Source: Deminuibacter sp966424055 (GTDB lineage: Bacteria > Bacteroidota > Bacteroidia > Chitinophagales > Chitinophagaceae). Taken from it: a stretch of DNA of 64,000 bases. Position 1 is the first letter of the stretch; the number at the start of each line of letters is the position of its first letter. The position numbers and the translations under genes are program-made. Positions 32,691-42,209 of this stretch are shown here, piece by piece. The notes beneath the pieces were generated by a model. The model ran no database searches. It was not told where the DNA came from and saw only the letters and a list, made by a program, of their open reading frames with translations. The stretch covers positions 174,425 to 238,424 of the forward strand of contig CBJLMB010000003.1 of NCBI GenBank assembly GCA_966424055.1, read 5' to 3'.

Positions 32691-34187
32691 ATGATGAATC
32701 CGGGTAATATCCGTTTTATCACACAGATCAATAGGGGGCTAAAAAAACAATCCCTCCACCGGTTCAGGCAGCCGGGTATTGCACAACTGTTGTTACTGCT
32801 GTGCCTGATAACCGTAGCAGCTTCGGCACAAACCGGAAGAAAAGATACGGCTGCGCCGGCCGTACATGCTTTCTCCATACAGCAATGCATTGACTATGCG
32901 CGTAAAAACAATATGCAGGTAAAAAATGCACTGCTCGATCTCAAAATTCAGGAGCAAACCAACCGGGGTGTTACCTCTGCTGCATTACCGCAGGTAAACG
33001 GCAGCCTGGGTACTACTTACTATCCTAATGTACCGGTACAGGTATTTCCCAACTTTATAGCCATGGCCACCTATGGCGTATTGGAGCAGGAAGGGGTAAA
33101 AAATGGTAGCGGACAGCCGATTAAATCACCTTCAGATTTTGGCTTTATCAGTGCTGCATTCGGTACCAAATGGAATGCCAGCGCAGGTGTTTCCCTTTCG
33201 CAGGTATTGTTCGACGGGCAAGTATTTGTTGGCCTGCAGGCCCGCGCCGCATCACTGGAATACCAGCGCAAAAACTATGAAGTGACAGAAGAAAATATCC
33301 GCGCCAATATTTATAAAATATACTACCAGCTGGTGGTTAGCCGCGTGCAGATGGAGCAGATAGATGCCAATATTGCCCGTGCACAAAAGTTGTTCAGCGA
33401 TACGCGTGCGTTGCACGACAATGGCTTTGCCGAACAGATCGATGTAGACAGGGCTTCGGTTCAGCTGGCCAATATCCAGACAGAGAAACTCAAAACCCAA
33501 AGCACCATCGACAATGGCTACCTGGGCCTGAAATACCTGCTGGGCATGCCTATCAACGACCAGCTTAGTTTAACCGACAGCTTACAGGAAGACCAGATCA
33601 AAACAGGTGTACTCGACGATACCGTACACGAATACAAAGAACGGAAAGACTACCAGTCGCTGGAGCAATTGAACAAGCTGAATGAATACAATGTAAAACG
33701 GTATAAATACACTTATCTTCCTTCTGCCAGTTTATCGAGCCAGTATGCCAAGCAGGCTTACCGCAATGATTTTAGCTTTTTTGGCAAGGGCGACTGGTTC
33801 AGCCTATGGTCAGTAGGGTTGAATATATCCATACCCATCTTCGACGGGTTTGCCAAAGATGCCAATGTAAAAAAAGCACAGCTGCAGCTGAAGCAAACCA
33901 CCAACCAGCTGGAATACCTGAAAATTTCGATAGACAATGATATTGAGCAGGCCAGGAACAAATTCAGGTCGGCCATTCTTACCCTCGATTTCCAGAAGAA
34001 AAACATGCAGCTGGCAGAGCAGGTATATAACCAGGCAAAGAAGAAATACGAATCGGGGCTTGGCTCTACTACTGATATCACCAATGCCCAAACAGATTTG
34101 AAAACAGCACAAACCAATTATGTGTCGGCATTGTACGATGCAGTGATCGCCAAGATCGATTTCACTAAAGCCACAGGACGACTTTAA
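32691..34187 (+). CDS. TolC-family outer membrane channel protein
   Basis: This 498-residue protein has a signal peptide ending near AASAQ (about residue 47), then the TolC opening FSIQQCIDYARKNNMQVKNA. Two long helical hairpins follow (YKIYYQLVVSRVQMEQIDAN..., and the repeat around 380-470 with ARNKFRSAILTLDFQKKNMQ and YESGLGSTTDITNAQTDLKTAQTNY), as in trimeric efflux ducts. It would form the outer-membrane exit of the RND pump encoded downstream. Fourth-helix motif GLGSTTDIT-A is typical. Confidence 0.93.
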   Translation: MMNPGNIRFITQINRGLKKQSLHRFRQPGIAQLLLLLCLITVAASAQTGRKDTAAPAVHAFSIQQCIDYARKNNMQVKNALLDLKIQEQTNRGVTSAALPQVNGSLGTTYYPNVPVQVFPNFIAMATYGVLEQEGVKNGSGQPIKSPSDFGFISAAFGTKWNASAGVSLSQVLFDGQVFVGLQARAASLEYQRKNYEVTEENIRANIYKIYYQLVVSRVQMEQIDANIARAQKLFSDTRALHDNGFAEQIDVDRASVQLANIQTEKLKTQSTIDNGYLGLKYLLGMPINDQLSLTDSLQEDQIKTGVLDDTVHEYKERKDYQSLEQLNKLNEYNVKRYKYTYLPSASLSSQYAKQAYRNDFSFFGKGDWFSLWSVGLNISIPIFDGFAKDANVKKAQLQLKQTTNQLEYLKISIDNDIEQARNKFRSAILTLDFQKKNMQLAEQVYNQAKKKYESGLGSTTDITNAQTDLKTAQTNYVSALYDAVIAKIDFTKATGRL

Positions 34188-34206
34188 CCGCTATAAACAT
34201 CCCTAT

Positions 34207-35367
34207 ATGCAAAAACTGATTATTGCTATTCACCTTATTGCTGCTGTAGCCCTGGTATCCTGCGGTGCCAAAACTGATGCAGGCAAAAACGGGCTGGCAG
34301 AAAAAAAAGCCAGGCTGGAAGCACTGAAAAAACAGCAGGCGGGTATCAATGATGAAATATCCAAACTGGAAGCAGAGATCGTTAAAGCCGATCCTTCTGC
34401 CAAAGAAGAAAAAGCCAAACTGGTTAGCCTGGATACACTGGCGCCCACGCAGTTTACCCATTTCATCGACCTGCAGGGTAAAGTGGATGCAGAAAACATC
34501 GCTTATGTAACACCACGCAATGGCGGCGGCCAGGTAAAGGCCATCTATGTTAAAAAAGGTGATTATGTAAAGAAAGGACAGCTACTGCTGAAACTGGACG
34601 ATGCACTGCAAAAAAGACAACTGGACCAGGCCCAAACACAGCTGGCTTATGCAAAAGATATTTACCAGCGCAGAAGTAACCTGTGGAAAGAAAATATAGG
34701 CACTGAAGTGGAACTGATCGGCGCCAAAAACAATGTTGACCAGGCGCAGAAACAGATTGACCTGGTAAAAGAGCAGATCAGTTTAACCAGTGTATATGCT
34801 GATATGGATGGCGTTGCCGATGATGTTACCATCCGTGTGGGTGAATTGTTCACCGGCAGCCCGCAGGGCGGCTATATCCGCCTGGTGAACACCAGTACAC
34901 TGAAGGTGATCACACAGGTACCGGAGAATTATCTTGATAAAGTACATGTGGGCGACAACCTGCAGGTAACGCTTCCGGATATTCATAAAACCGTAAGCGC
35001 AAAGATTACACTGGCCGGTAAGATCATTGACCCCAACACCCGCTCATTTTATGTGGAAGCACACCTGCCTTCCGACAGGGATTTCAAACCCAACCAGCTG
35101 GCATTGGTACGTATACAGGATTATGCTGCAGGCAATGCCATAGTAGTGCCTGTAAATACTTTACAGACAGATGAGAAAGGCAAATTTGTACTGGTAGCGG
35201 TTAAAGAGAACAACCGGCTGCTGGCCAAAAAAAGAACGGTGCAAATAGGGCAGATGTACAGCGATAAACTGGAAATAAAAAGTGGTTTACAGCAAGGCGA
35301 TGTAGTGATCTCCGATGGTTTCCAGAGCCTGTACGATGGACAACTGATTACAACTGATGTAAAATAA
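34207..35367 (+). CDS. RND efflux periplasmic adaptor (HlyD/AcrA type), lipoprotein
   Basis: This 386-residue protein has a lipoprotein signal (VALVSCGAK, Cys19). A short coiled coil at 30-65 precedes the hairpin domain, which is unusual for AcrA and typical of Bacteroidota adaptors. A split lipoyl domain (NGGGQVKAIYVKKGDYVKKG, about 101-120), alpha-hairpin (QLDQAQTQLAYAKDIYQRRS), beta-barrel and membrane-proximal domains follow. It bridges the RND transporter and the TolC-like duct. The gene follows the tolC-like gene by 19 bp. Confidence 0.93.
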   Translation: MQKLIIAIHLIAAVALVSCGAKTDAGKNGLAEKKARLEALKKQQAGINDEISKLEAEIVKADPSAKEEKAKLVSLDTLAPTQFTHFIDLQGKVDAENIAYVTPRNGGGQVKAIYVKKGDYVKKGQLLLKLDDALQKRQLDQAQTQLAYAKDIYQRRSNLWKENIGTEVELIGAKNNVDQAQKQIDLVKEQISLTSVYADMDGVADDVTIRVGELFTGSPQGGYIRLVNTSTLKVITQVPENYLDKVHVGDNLQVTLPDIHKTVSAKITLAGKIIDPNTRSFYVEAHLPSDRDFKPNQLALVRIQDYAAGNAIVVPVNTLQTDEKGKFVLVAVKENNRLLAKKRTVQIGQMYSDKLEIKSGLQQGDVVISDGFQSLYDGQLITTDVK

Positions 35368-35452
35368 ATAATGCGGCTTTGTTTAAGCAGTCATCCTGCA
35401 TGATGCATGCAGGGAATGCTTGTGCAATCTATCCAAACCATCAATCGTATTT

Positions 35453-38400
35453 ATGAGTGCATTAGAAAATATTACAGATAAGTTCAAGCAGTTTAAGCCT
35501 ACAACCTGGAGTATACGGAACAAAACTTCCATCTACCTGCTCATGTTGTTTGTGAGCCTGGCTGGTGTATTCCAGTTTGTAACACTGCCCAAAGAACAGT
35601 TCCCCGATATTGTGATACCCACTATTTATGTGCAAACCATTTATGTGGGCAACTCACCCAAAGACATGGAGAACCTGGTGACCAGGCCCATCGAAAAGCA
35701 GATCAAAAGCATCACCGGCGCCAAGATCAAAAAATTCACCAGCACTTCGCAGCAGGATTATTCTGCTATCACCGTAGAGTTTGATACTGATGTAAAAACA
35801 GATGTGGCCCTGCAGAAAGTGAAAGATGCGATCGATAAAGCCAAGCAGGACCTGCCTACAGATCTTACGCAGGAGCCCACTGCACTGGAAGTAAGCATCA
35901 GCGACCAGCCGGTGATGTATGTGAATATCAGCGGTGATTATGACCAGCAAAAACTGAAAAAATTTGCTGATGATATGAAAGACCGGCTGGAAGATCTTTC
36001 CCAGATCAACCGCGTGGATATTGTGGGTGCACCAGAACGGGAATTCCAGATCAATGTAGACAACTACCGCATGCAGAGCGCCGGTATCACTTTTGATGAT
36101 ATCGCCAATGCCGTATCCCGCGAAAACATGGATATTTCCGGTGGCCTGCTCGATGTGGGCAATATGAAAAGAAGCCTGCAGCTGAAAGGACAGTTTAAAA
36201 CAGCTTTTGATATCCAGAAGGTAGTGCTGCGCAATGGCAATGGCGCACCCATTTATTTGAAAGATATTGCCAATATCAAAGACACCATCAAAGAACGGGA
36301 AAGCTATGCGCGGCTGGCAGGCAAGAATGTGGTAACACTGAACATCATCAAGCGTTCAGGCGAAAACCTGATCGAAACCTCTGATGATGTAAAAGCGGCT
36401 GTGGAAGAAATGCGCAGCCAGTTTCCGCGCGATCTCAGGCTGGATATTACCGGCGATATGAGCACCCAGACCAGGACCTCTTTCAACGATCTGGTGAACT
36501 CTATCGTTATCGGTTTTGTACTGGTGCTCATCATCCTGATGTTTTTCATGGGCGTGGTCAATGCATTCTTCGTGGCCCTTTCTGTACCACTGAGTATGTT
36601 TGTGGCCTTTGTATTTCTGCCAGCGGCCGACCTTATCATCGGCTCGCATGTAACACTGAACTTTATCGTGCTGTTTGCCCTGTTGTTCGGGTTGGGTATT
36701 ATTGTAGATGATGCTATCGTGGTAATTGAAAACACCCACCGCATTTTTACAGAAGGTAAAGGCAAAATTGATGCACCACGCTCGGCCATGATGGCTGCGG
36801 GCGAAGTATTTATACCGGTACTGGCGGGTACGCTTACCACACTGGCACCTTTCTTCCCGCTGTTGTTCTGGCCTGGTATCATTGGCAAGTTCATGGTATA
36901 CCTGCCGGCCATGCTTATTTTTACATTGACCGCATCACTGGTAGTGGCATTTATCATGAACCCGGTATTCGCCGTCGATTTCATGAACCATGAAGAGGGC
37001 GAACACAAAACATCCAAAGCTGCCATATTCAGAAAGCCTGGTTTCTGGATTGCCCTGGGCATAGGCATATTGCTCGATATTGCCGGGCAAACTTTTATGG
37101 GTAACCTGTTGCTGTTCATTGTACTGCTTGTTTTGCTCAACCGGTTCTTCCTGTCGGCCGTTATTCATGCTTTCCAGAACAGGGCGCTTCCCTGGATCAT
37201 GAGCCATTACGAAAGCCTGCTGCGCTGGGCGCTGAAAGGCTGGCGGCCCGTGTACCTGCTGATCGCCACATTCGGATTGCTGGTATTTTCTTTTGTACTT
37301 TTTGGTATACGACAAGTGCCTGTGGTGTTCTTTCCCAAAGGCGATCCCAACCAGGTATATGTTTACCTGAAGCTGCCTGTGGGTACAGCAGTGGACTATA
37401 CTGATTCTATTACACGCGAGCTGGAAAAAAGGGTGTACAAAATACTGAACATGGAGAATGGCAAAAGCAATCCTATCGTGGAAAGCGTGATCGCCAACGT
37501 CGCTGTAGGTGCCAGCGACCCTACCAGCGGTGACAGAAGTACACGCAGCGAGCTGGGCCGTATCCAGATATCGTTTGTAGAGTTTGCCAAACGCAATGGC
37601 ATACACACCGCGCCCTATCTCGATGAAATACGCAAGGCCATGAAAGGGATACCCGGTGCGGAGATATCGGTTGACCAGGAGCAGAACGGTCCGCCCACCG
37701 ACCCGCCGGTCAATATTGAAATAGCGAGTGATGATTTTGATAATCTCATCAAAGGTGCTGTTGCGCTGAAAAACTATCTCGATTCACTGCAGGTACCGGG
37801 TGTGGAAGAACTGAAAATGGATGTTGACCTGAACAATCCCGAGATATCGCTTACCGTAGACCGTGAAAGAGCATTGATCGAAGGCGTATCTTCTGCACAG
37901 ATAGGGCAGCAGATCAGAACAGCGCTGTTCGGCAGAGAATTGTCTAAAATAAAAGAAGGAAAAGAGGAATACAAAATACAACTGCGTAATAATGAACTGC
38001 AGCGCAAAAACCTGGTAGAGCTGCTGAATATGCGGGTGTACTTCAGGGATCTTGCCACCGGTGCATTTAAGGACATACCCATCAGCAACCTGGTGAGAGT
38101 AGATTTAACCAGCACCCTGGGAAGTGTGAAACGCAAAAACCAGAAAAGGGTGATCACGCTGCGTTCTAATGTGCTGAACGGTTTTACGCCTACCGCAGTG
38201 AATGAAGTGATCAAAGGGCATATCGATAATTTTAAAAAGAAACCCGATGGGGTTACCATCAAGCAAACGGGCGAAGGTGAACAACAGGCCGAAACAGGTG
38301 CCTTCCTTGGCAAAGCACTGGTTATTGCATTGATGCTGATTTTGTTTATCCTGGTTATCCAGTTCAATTCTATCAGTAAACCGGTGATTATTTTAACCGA

Positions 38401-39025
38401 GATTATCTTCAGCGTTATCGGTGTATTACTGGGTTTTGCGATTACCCGCATGGAAGTATCTGTGGTAATGACGGGTATCGGTATTGTGGGGCTCGCGGGT
38501 ATCGTGGTAAAAAATGGTATCCTGGTAATTGAATTTGCCGATGAACTGCGTGCAAGGGGCCTGCGTACAAGAGAGGCTGTGATACAGGCCGGTAAAACAC
38601 GTATCATCCCCGTATTGCTTACCGCGATGGCGGCCATACTGGGCCTGATACCACTGGCAGTGGGTTTCAACATCAACTTTGTTACACTGTTTGCCGATCT
38701 GAACCCGCATATTTATTTCGGTGGCGACAATGCAGTGTTCTGGAAGCCTTTGTCCTGGACCATTATCTTCGGCCTGGCTTTCGCTTTCTTTATGACACTG
38801 GTGATCGTACCGAGTATGTACCTGATGGCAGAACGCCTGCGCAGGCCGATGCGCCGCATGTTTGGTGGCAAATGGATCTCTATGATGGGTATTCCGCCAT
38901 TAACGGTCATCTTTATTCCATTTGTACTGGCCACTATGATCAAACACCGTTTTTCAAAGCAGAGAAGAAGGCGGAAATTAGCCGGCCAGCGGGTGAACGA
39001 ATCATTTATCGGAAGCTGGTTTTAG
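35453..39025 (+). CDS. RND-family efflux transporter permease (AcrB/HAE1 type)
   Basis: This protein has 1190 residues from ATG 35453 (MSALENITDKFKQF...). TM1 follows a short cytosolic helix; two large periplasmic loops alternate with 12 membrane helices. TM4 carries LGIIVDDAIVVIENTHR, with the two Asp residues of the proton-relay network. PAMLIFTLTASLVVAFIMNPV and the GIVVKNGILVIEF block near the end of the second repeat are also standard. It exports drugs, solvents or endogenous metabolites, driven by protons. Last gene of the TetR-controlled operon. Somewhat longer than AcrB because of extra residues between the repeats and at the C-terminus. Confidence 0.95.
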   Translation: MSALENITDKFKQFKPTTWSIRNKTSIYLLMLFVSLAGVFQFVTLPKEQFPDIVIPTIYVQTIYVGNSPKDMENLVTRPIEKQIKSITGAKIKKFTSTSQQDYSAITVEFDTDVKTDVALQKVKDAIDKAKQDLPTDLTQEPTALEVSISDQPVMYVNISGDYDQQKLKKFADDMKDRLEDLSQINRVDIVGAPEREFQINVDNYRMQSAGITFDDIANAVSRENMDISGGLLDVGNMKRSLQLKGQFKTAFDIQKVVLRNGNGAPIYLKDIANIKDTIKERESYARLAGKNVVTLNIIKRSGENLIETSDDVKAAVEEMRSQFPRDLRLDITGDMSTQTRTSFNDLVNSIVIGFVLVLIILMFFMGVVNAFFVALSVPLSMFVAFVFLPAADLIIGSHVTLNFIVLFALLFGLGIIVDDAIVVIENTHRIFTEGKGKIDAPRSAMMAAGEVFIPVLAGTLTTLAPFFPLLFWPGIIGKFMVYLPAMLIFTLTASLVVAFIMNPVFAVDFMNHEEGEHKTSKAAIFRKPGFWIALGIGILLDIAGQTFMGNLLLFIVLLVLLNRFFLSAVIHAFQNRALPWIMSHYESLLRWALKGWRPVYLLIATFGLLVFSFVLFGIRQVPVVFFPKGDPNQVYVYLKLPVGTAVDYTDSITRELEKRVYKILNMENGKSNPIVESVIANVAVGASDPTSGDRSTRSELGRIQISFVEFAKRNGIHTAPYLDEIRKAMKGIPGAEISVDQEQNGPPTDPPVNIEIASDDFDNLIKGAVALKNYLDSLQVPGVEELKMDVDLNNPEISLTVDRERALIEGVSSAQIGQQIRTALFGRELSKIKEGKEEYKIQLRNNELQRKNLVELLNMRVYFRDLATGAFKDIPISNLVRVDLTSTLGSVKRKNQKRVITLRSNVLNGFTPTAVNEVIKGHIDNFKKKPDGVTIKQTGEGEQQAETGAFLGKALVIALMLILFILVIQFNSISKPVIILTEIIFSVIGVLLGFAITRMEVSVVMTGIGIVGLAGIVVKNGILVIEFADELRARGLRTREAVIQAGKTRIIPVLLTAMAAILGLIPLAVGFNINFVTLFADLNPHIYFGGDNAVFWKPLSWTIIFGLAFAFFMTLVIVPSMYLMAERLRRPMRRMFGGKWISMMGIPPLTVIFIPFVLATMIKHRFSKQRRRRKLAGQRVNESFIGSWF

Positions 39026-39145
39026 CGTACAATTTGTAAAACATGAAATAGATAGCAAAGTAGTATGTAAATAACGGCCAACCCGCATCATACTACCGGT
39101 GTTTAAACGAACAGTAGGTTTTGGTTGAATAGTCCTTTAAGAACG

Positions 39146-39169
39146 ATCGCCCTGATTCCTCAGGGCGAT
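39146..39169. terminator. hairpin downstream of the efflux operon
   Basis: Perfect 10-bp stem ATCGCCCTGA/TCAGGGCGAT with TTCC loop, 120 bp after the RND stop. No clear T-run follows, so it may be a terminator or an mRNA 3'-end structure. Confidence 0.55.
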
Positions 39170-39197
39170 GTTATGTAGAGTGGGGCACTCTCACGGC

Positions 39198-39230
39198 AGA
39201 TATTCCATATCTTCAAGATATGGAATATCT
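39198..39230. repeat. 15-bp inverted repeat in the leader of the AIM24-like gene
   Basis: AGATATTCCATATCT (39198-39212), a 3-nt loop TCA, then the exact reverse complement to 39230. It is AT-rich, has no T-run and sits about 75 bp before the next start codon. Could be an operator or an RNA hairpin. Confidence 0.5.
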
Positions 39231-39305
39231 ATTCTAAGGCTCCCGCTCATAAAATTTCATTTCTTTTTCCTGCACACACCGCTTATTTTGTCAAAAAAAA
39301 TAACA

Positions 39306-40106
39306 ATGATCCGCAACCACGAAATAGACTATCGTATTATCGGCGAAGAGATGCAGTATGTAGAAGTTGAACTGGACCCCGGCGAAACAGCAGTAGCCGA
39401 GCCCGGTGCTTTTATGATGATGGATGATGATATCCAGATGCAAACCATTTTCGGCGATGGCAGCCAGCAGGCAGCTAATAATGGCGGATTGCTGGGTAAA
39501 TTATTCAGTGCCGGCAAACGGCTGCTGGTAGGCGAAAATTTATTCATGACAGCATTCACCAATATAGGCCAGGGAAAAAAGCATGTGAGCTTTGCTTCAC
39601 CGTATCCCGGTAAAATTATACCGCTCGACCTGTTACGCCTGGGTGGCACCATTATCTGCCAGAAAGATGCTTTTCTGTGTGCGGCCAAAGGCGTTAGTAT
39701 CGGCATCGCTTTTCAGCGGCGGCTGGGAACAGGCCTGTTTGGCGGCGAAGGTTTTATCATGGAAAAACTGGAAGGTGATGGGATGGCTTTTATGCATGCC
39801 GGTGGCCATGTGTTGCAGAAAGAACTGCAGCCTGGTGAACTGCTGAAAATAGATACCGGCTGCCTGGTAGGCTTTACTGCCGGTGTGGATTATGATATCC
39901 AGTTTGTAGGTGGTATTAAAAATACACTGTTCGGTGGTGAAGGTGTTTTCTTCGCTACCCTGCGCGGCCCCGGAACAGTATGGATACAAACCCTGCCCAT
40001 TAGCCGTTTGGCCGGGCGAATTTTACAATATGCCACCGTTAGCCGTAAGGAAGAAGGCAGCATTTTGGGTGGATTGGGTAACCTGCTCGATGGCGATGGT
40101 TATTAA
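39306..40106 (+). CDS. TIGR00266/AIM24-family protein
   Basis: This 266-residue protein starts at ATG 39306 (MIRNHEIDYRIIGEEMQ...). Motifs are the opening EIDYRIIGEEMQYVEVELDPGE, PGAFMMMDDDIQM, LFMTAFTN (about 80-87) and the C-terminal IQTLPISRLAGRI. The beta-rich fold belongs to the AIM24/TIGR00266 family, widespread but of unknown function; there is no signal peptide. An upstream frame extension is rejected because it crosses a perfect hairpin and has no protein-like character. Converges with the Bax inhibitor-1 gene over a strong terminator. Confidence 0.9.
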   Translation: MIRNHEIDYRIIGEEMQYVEVELDPGETAVAEPGAFMMMDDDIQMQTIFGDGSQQAANNGGLLGKLFSAGKRLLVGENLFMTAFTNIGQGKKHVSFASPYPGKIIPLDLLRLGGTIICQKDAFLCAAKGVSIGIAFQRRLGTGLFGGEGFIMEKLEGDGMAFMHAGGHVLQKELQPGELLKIDTGCLVGFTAGVDYDIQFVGGIKNTLFGGEGVFFATLRGPGTVWIQTLPISRLAGRILQYATVSRKEEGSILGGLGNLLDGDGY

Positions 40107-40157
40107 CCATCGATGCTTACCGCTTGCTGCGATGAGCATTAACGAATAACAGTATTC

Positions 40158-40195
40158 AAATAAAAAAGGCCAGGTGATCCCGGCCTTTTTTATTT
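40158..40195. terminator. bidirectional intrinsic terminator
   Basis: 14-bp perfect stem (AAATAAAAAAGGCC 40158-40171 with 40182-40195) and 10-nt loop between the convergent AIM24-like and Bax inhibitor-like genes. Confidence 0.9.
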
Positions 40196-40210
40196 GCAAA
40201 ACAAATATGC

Positions 40211-40975
40211 TTAGTTGCGGCGGCCGTAAATGCGGGCCAGCAGTTTTAAAATTTCGATATACAACCAGATAATGGTTACCAACAAACCAAAAGCGCCATA
40301 CCATTCCATATGTTTGGGAGCGCCCATCGCGGCACCCTGCTCGATCATATCAAAATCCAGTATCAGGTTCAGTGCTGCAATGGCTACAATAAACAGTGAT
40401 AAGCCAATACCCAGCGGACTGGAATTATACATGAAAGGCAGGTTTACATGAAACAGGCGCAATACCAGCGTGATCAGGTAAAACAATGCAATACCCATTG
40501 TAGCGCTGATGATAATGGATTTAAACTTTTCAGTGGGTTTGATGATCCTGAAATTGTACAACAGGAACATGGCCAGTGCCACACCAAAAGTTAAACCAAC
40601 AGCCTGTATAACAATACCAGGTGCTTTTACTTTAAAAGCCTCGTTCAGTATTACTGAAATAGCGCCGATAAAAAAGCCTTCCAGCAGGCCATAAGCAGGT
40701 GCCAGGTATCTGGCGGTATTGGGTTTGAAAGAGATGATCAGTGCGCTGATAAGGCCACCGATAATACCCACCCACATAAATGTCATCATGGTTTCTTCCT
40801 TGAAGGAAGCATAAAGGTGCCAGGTATATGCTGCACCGGCAATCACCATCAGTGTTAAAAAGCCGAACTTGGCCATTGTTCCACGAACAGTCATGGTGCC
40901 GCTGTTATTGGCTTCAATGGAACGGTTGAAAATTTTCTCACTTAAAGTTGGGTTGCCCGATTGAAATAAAGCCAT
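40211..40975 (-). CDS. Bax inhibitor-1/YccA family membrane protein
   Basis: This 254-residue protein has about seven membrane helices from residue 40 on. Family motifs are AGAAYTWHLYASF, YGLLEGFFIGAISVIL (about 95-110) and the C-terminal GALNLILDFDMIEQG-type block with ...IEQGAAMGAPKHMEWYGAFGLLVTIIWLYIEIL. Homologues include calcium-leak channels and the FtsH modulator YccA. Unusually for this phylum, a good Shine-Dalgarno AAGGAG lies 6 nt before the ATG. Confidence 0.92.
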   Translation of the reverse strand: MALFQSGNPTLSEKIFNRSIEANNSGTMTVRGTMAKFGFLTLMVIAGAAYTWHLYASFKEETMMTFMWVGIIGGLISALIISFKPNTARYLAPAYGLLEGFFIGAISVILNEAFKVKAPGIVIQAVGLTFGVALAMFLLYNFRIIKPTEKFKSIIISATMGIALFYLITLVLRLFHVNLPFMYNSSPLGIGLSLFIVAIAALNLILDFDMIEQGAAMGAPKHMEWYGAFGLLVTIIWLYIEILKLLARIYGRRN

Positions 40976-41060
40976 AAAAACTCCTTATTTAGTAGAGGTA
41001 AAGTTAATAAAAAGAAATGGTCCCTTTTTGTTAAAAGGGGCCGTGAAAAAACGGAAATAA

Positions 41061-42032
41061 TTATTCGCTTTTAATGCGTGGTTGTTTCAGTTTGGGATAG
41101 TTGCCAATGGTTTCAAATACATAGGCCGGGTTCTTTTTCAGCTCGCTGATGAACTGGTACAGCGAATCAGCATCTTCCGGATGGCGGAACATACGGTCGT
41201 GCGAAAGGATCACCACATGCCTGCGTGTATGGCTTTCATGCCTGTTCACTGCTTCATTCACCAGCTTCAGCATACTGCTTACACTTTGCACAGGCCTTGC
41301 GGTTTTGTGGTTGAAATTCCATTCCACATCCCAGCCAATTACATTATATCCCAGTGAATCGAGCAGCAGGCTAACCGGTTTTACCAGCTTGGATGCCCGT
41401 ACTTCTCCCTGCCGTACCCAGGCACTATTGCCCGGCAAGCGAACGATTTTAAAAGGCACATTCAGGCTTTGCTGTGCTTTAAGGAAATCGTCGAGCGACA
41501 TATAAGGGTGCTCATAAAAATAATGGTAATGGTTATTGGCATGTGTATAACTGTGGTTGGCCAGCAATATATCAGGATAGCCATTGCGGATAGAATCTAC
41601 CACCGAACGCTGGTGCTGATCCCATGCATGCATACCCACCATGAAAAAAGTGGCTTTAACACCCAGGTCGCGCACAATATGATAACAATTCATGGTGCCG
41701 GGTTGCGGACCATCATCGAACGTGAGATAGATATAACTTTTGGTGGTATCATCGACCGGTGTACCCCATTCAAAACCTGGTGCAGCACTGTCATTGCTGT
41801 CTGCAACCGCAGCGCCCGCCATAGCGGTATCTTTACTTTTTACAGTGTCGCCGCTTACAGGTTTCTTTGTTGCATTTTTGTCTTTCTTCACTGATTTACT
41901 GGCTGCAGCTCCGCTGCTGTCATCATGCCCCGAAGGCTGAGGGCTATTGTTACAACCGGCTAGCAAAATAATGGTGCTCACAGATGCAAGAAACAAAAAG
42001 CTGAATGCCTTTCTTTCAAAATTTACCAACAT
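41061..42032 (-). CDS. polysaccharide deacetylase (NodB-type) lipoprotein
   Basis: This 323-residue protein has a lipoprotein signal (IILLAGCNN, Cys27), then a low-complexity linker rich in Ser, Lys and Asp (32-85), and a NodB domain. The catalytic and metal residues are in LTFDDGPQPGT (Asp106 and Asp107) and ANHSYTH (His160 and His164), with RLPGNSAW as the third motif. It removes N- or O-acetyl groups from a surface glycan or peptidoglycan in the periplasm. Monocistronic, divergent from korA. Confidence 0.9.
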   Translation of the reverse strand: MLVNFERKAFSFLFLASVSTIILLAGCNNSPQPSGHDDSSGAAASKSVKKDKNATKKPVSGDTVKSKDTAMAGAAVADSNDSAAPGFEWGTPVDDTTKSYIYLTFDDGPQPGTMNCYHIVRDLGVKATFFMVGMHAWDQHQRSVVDSIRNGYPDILLANHSYTHANNHYHYFYEHPYMSLDDFLKAQQSLNVPFKIVRLPGNSAWVRQGEVRASKLVKPVSLLLDSLGYNVIGWDVEWNFNHKTARPVQSVSSMLKLVNEAVNRHESHTRRHVVILSHDRMFRHPEDADSLYQFISELKKNPAYVFETIGNYPKLKQPRIKSE

Positions 42033-42167
42033 ACTGGGTTACAGAATTGTAATGTAGCGGTAAAGATAGGTACTTGAATGAGTTTTTGGGGAAAATAGAT
42101 AGTCATTAAAGCTAATTTAACGGTTTCGAGCAACGGAAATTCAGCTGGAAACGAGTACAGGATGCAG

Positions 42168-42175
42168 TAACTTTG
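42168..42175 (+). promoter_or_regulatory. candidate -7 box of korA
   Basis: TAACTTTG matches TAnnTTTG, 34 bp upstream of the korA start; no distinct -33 TTTG was seen. Confidence 0.5.
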
Positions 42176-42209
42176 CAGGACTTAAAAAAATATTCAGATA
42201 AATTATCAT

